DNA of 10,461 bases from Coprinopsis marcescibilis (taxonomy: Eukaryota > Basidiomycota > Agaricomycetes > Agaricales > Psathyrellaceae): contig ML210635.1 of assembly GCA_004369085.1 (NCBI GenBank), positions 1 through 10,461 of the forward strand. Reading direction: 5' to 3'. Of the stretch, positions 8,233-10,461 are shown in pieces. The first letter of the stretch is position 1. Every line of letters starts with the position of its first letter. The position numbers and the translations under genes were made by a program. The notes beneath the pieces were generated by a model, which was given only the letters and a program-made list of their open reading frames with translations, ran no database searches and was not told where the DNA came from.

Positions 8233-8990
8233 ATGGGGCCAAACCTTCTCTTTACCGTTGATTGTACACCTTTCGTCAGTTCTGGACAAAAGCACCAGCC
8301 GATGAGTTAGGGTTTTGGAACGTTCTCTCCTAGAACCGGACCCTACGACCACAATGGGCTCACTCCAAGACATCACCAATTGGGTGCATAGGAGTCCTAC
8401 GCTAACATGAATTGGGTCGCCTCCCGTCACAAATCCTCCCATTTCGCATGCCCATCTGTTCACGACTGTATCGGCAATCGATCTTATCTTCAGGTCGCAT
8501 GGCAAACGTCTTGTGCCAGTTGGAAGTAGATGCCGCTTCTCCCGTGTTCCCCAGTCCCCTATAATCCATTCTTCCAGCTGTGTTTTACCTTCTTTAGGCT
8601 GACTCTGTGACTTTAATCTTCTCATTCTAGATTTCTCGTCCCCTTTGACATCACGATTCCCCCGCGCTTTTCGGTGCGGATTGGCGAGGACACCGCTCGT
8701 CCAATCTCCCGGTGTGCTTATCCCGTTCATGGACGCCCTGGTGGATCGTCCTGGTCATATGACCTCCTCTTGTGACGGGAGTCATGCTTCGTGGACTTCT
8801 GCATCACATATGTGACCTGCATTCATTTCACAGAATCCCAAATGGGTTTTGACGACCCACGGGTTTATCGATAAGCTTGAACTTCGGTTCTGACAAAAGC
8901 ACCAACACCACACACTGTACTGGTCAAGCCCAGCAAAAGCTCGCAGTGGACAGAACAACACCCACCTACGACAGCTCACAGCAAAGAGAA
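8233..8990. other. divergent promoter region between the two GTPase genes
   Basis: The two GTPase genes are transcribed away from each other from 8176 (-) and 8991 (+). The ~0.8 kb between their starts holds a 197-codon minus-strand open frame (8730-8137) that overlaps the first GTPase exon in another frame. Its product has no motif I recognise, so I do not call it a gene. A CCAATTGG palindrome at about 8377-8384 supplies a CCAAT box on both strands. No TATA box was found close to 8991. Confidence 0.5.
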
Positions 8991-10461
8991 ATGAGCGACA
9001 TCGAGGAGGCATTGAAACTTCGCGAGAAATATACCCACTTCCGCATTCTGGTCATCGGGCGAGCCAATGCAGGCAAAACCACATTGCTAAAGAGGGTGTG
9101 CAACACAGACGAGGATCCATGCATCTATGACGAAAACAACGATAATCAGGTGCCGTCGCGAGATGCTTTAAGATCTCTATGGTCAATGTCGCTGACACAC
9201 TACGCATCCACAGCTCACACCGACTGAAGAGGTATTGCAACCCTCTCTCCTCCTCATGATACGCCGCTGATTAGGGTCATCAGCGCGGCATCCATGACAT
9301 CGAGAGACAGTTCGCATTCAGAAGCAACCCACAATTCATTTTCCACGATTCTCCCGGATTTGAGACTGGAGACGAGAAGCAGCTCCAGGCGGTGCGCTCT
9401 TTTATAGAGAAGAGGTCCAAAGCAAGGAACCCCAATGAGCAGTTGCACGCCATCTGGTCTGATTTCGTTTACCTCTAATATTTCTCGGAATATGCTTGCC
9501 GACCGGCACTCCTAGGTTTTGCTTCGTCTTGAATGCTTCACGACCGCTCTTGGAGCTCGAACAGCAGTTCTTCGGCGAGCAACGGGCTGGGAACAGTAGG
9601 TGACCTACACACATCGGGTTTATCGTTGAACACTGAACTTGGGTCCCTCACAGTCCCTGTGATAGCGATCTTCACCAAATTCGACGACCTTGTCACTCAG
9701 ATCTATGATAGGGACAAGGATTATGACGAAAATGAGGCAATGGCCAAGGAGGTGGTTGAACAGGAGTTCCGATTGCCACTGACGAAGTTTAGCTACGGAC
9801 CTAAGGCCTATGTGCGCTTTGAGGGTGCGCCCATGCGTCCGACATTTCACTAGAAAGGTTTAGCTGACCCTGTCTCTAGCACTTGATGATGACGAAGGTG
9901 ATTATCAGGAGCAAGTGAAGGTACTGATCGATGAAACAGCATTTTCCCTTGATGGACTCGCCCTCAAGATGCTGTTCGTCTCAGTGCAGCAAAACAATCT
10001 GGAGATTTGCATCCGGAACGCCATACATTAGTGAGTATTATCGCTGCAATTTCATGGGTTAATACGTCATTGGTAATTCACCATATTATAGCACCAATAT
10101 TTCATGGGAAGTTGGTGATACAAACGTACGAGAGAGTGGTAATGCATGTTGTCCAAGCTAACATTGATCGAGGGCTTGGTCTGGGCGACAGCAGCGTGGT
10201 TTGGGCACTGCTACCAGCCGGTGAGTACATTCTCCATGTGAAAAGTTCATACAATTGAATATGGGATAGGTGGTGAGAGCAAATTATTGTAAGTCCGCTG
10301 CCACGATTGAAGTGTTCCGGTCTCATTATAGATCTTAAGATATGGTTCGTTGCAAGGCTTGAAGGCTAAGATTTATGGTTTAGGACGTAAGTTCACAATA
10401 CGGATGGATGATCTCCACAACTGACTCGTGAATGACGTAGTATGTGAGTGTTAGTCAACAT
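8991..10461 (+). CDS. second fungal G-domain (P-loop GTPase) protein, 3' end beyond window
   Basis: Supported exons are 8991-9149, 9214-9231, 9275-9456, 9516-9595, 9654-9824 and 9880-10030, with all phases consistent. Introns are 43-64 nt, several with CTGAC or CTGAT branch sites. The ATG has a purine at -3. G1 is GRANAGKT (23-30), and a conserved RGIHDI precedes G3, which is DSPG (84-87). HAIWFCF follows, and G4 is TKFD (154-157), then an acidic/charged DRDKDYDENEA segment and LFVSVQQNNLEICI. It differs from the minus-strand gene in G1 type and in RGIHDI replacing AGEADI, so it is another subfamily. Beyond 10030 the model is uncertain. An exon from 10092 opens in frame, but the readable VVMHVVQANIDRGLGLG (about 10137-10187) is in another phase, needing a further intron or an indel. 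Donors at 10221, 10289 and 10387 suggest more exons running off the edge. Frameshift decay of the 3' part is possible. Confidence 0.85.
9214..9231 (+). other. 18-nt microexon of the plus-strand GTPase gene
   Basis: CTCACACCGACTGAAGAG lies between ..CTGAC..TCCACAG and GTATTG. It adds LTPTEE between DENNDNQ and GHQRGIHDI in phase 0. Reading straight through 9150 instead runs into a TGA at 9224-9226, so splicing here is needed to reach the G3 motif. Confidence 0.8.

Overview
This window looks like nuclear DNA of a basidiomycete fungus, most likely an agaricomycete. Genes are broken by many short introns (about 43-66 nt, GT..AG, branch sites of CTGAC/CTAAC type). The recognisable families are ones expanded in mushroom-forming fungi: DUF6533 multi-pass membrane proteins and fungal TRAFAC-type G-domain proteins with a GxxxxGKS/T P-loop. 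No bacterial operon structure, rRNA, CRISPR array or intact tRNA was seen. All exon models below were built by eye from splice signals, reading phase and family motifs.

Layout. (1) 1-211 holds the 3' end of an unidentified ORF ending in a PIP-box-like tail, possibly a transposase. It is followed by an intergenic stretch with a 10-bp inverted repeat. (2) 624-2303 (+) is a DUF6533 membrane protein gene of about nine exons, with an AATAAA signal behind it. (3) About 2.4-3.7 kb has no credible gene but contains a degenerate tRNA-like (SINE-like) segment. (4) 3734-4872 (+) is a second, diverged copy of the DUF6533 locus. It includes the upstream region but has lost about 0.55 kb carrying the DUF6533 core and first membrane segments, and is probably a pseudogene. 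(5) 5120-5617 (-) is a small two-membrane-segment protein gene with an apparent frame break in an A-rich run. (6) 6196-8176 (-) is an apparently intact 11-exon GTPase gene; the model sums to 1446 nt, or 481 codons plus stop. (7) 8991 to beyond the window end (+) is a second, different GTPase gene, with an uncertain 3' part.

The two GTPase genes are divergent (head to head) and separated by about 0.8 kb, so they could share a regulatory region. One carries a C-terminal membrane-type segment, giving it a GIMAP-like outline (G domain plus membrane tail) by analogy only. The rest of the window shows accessory-region turnover: tandem duplication, decay, a SINE-like relic and a possible transposon end.
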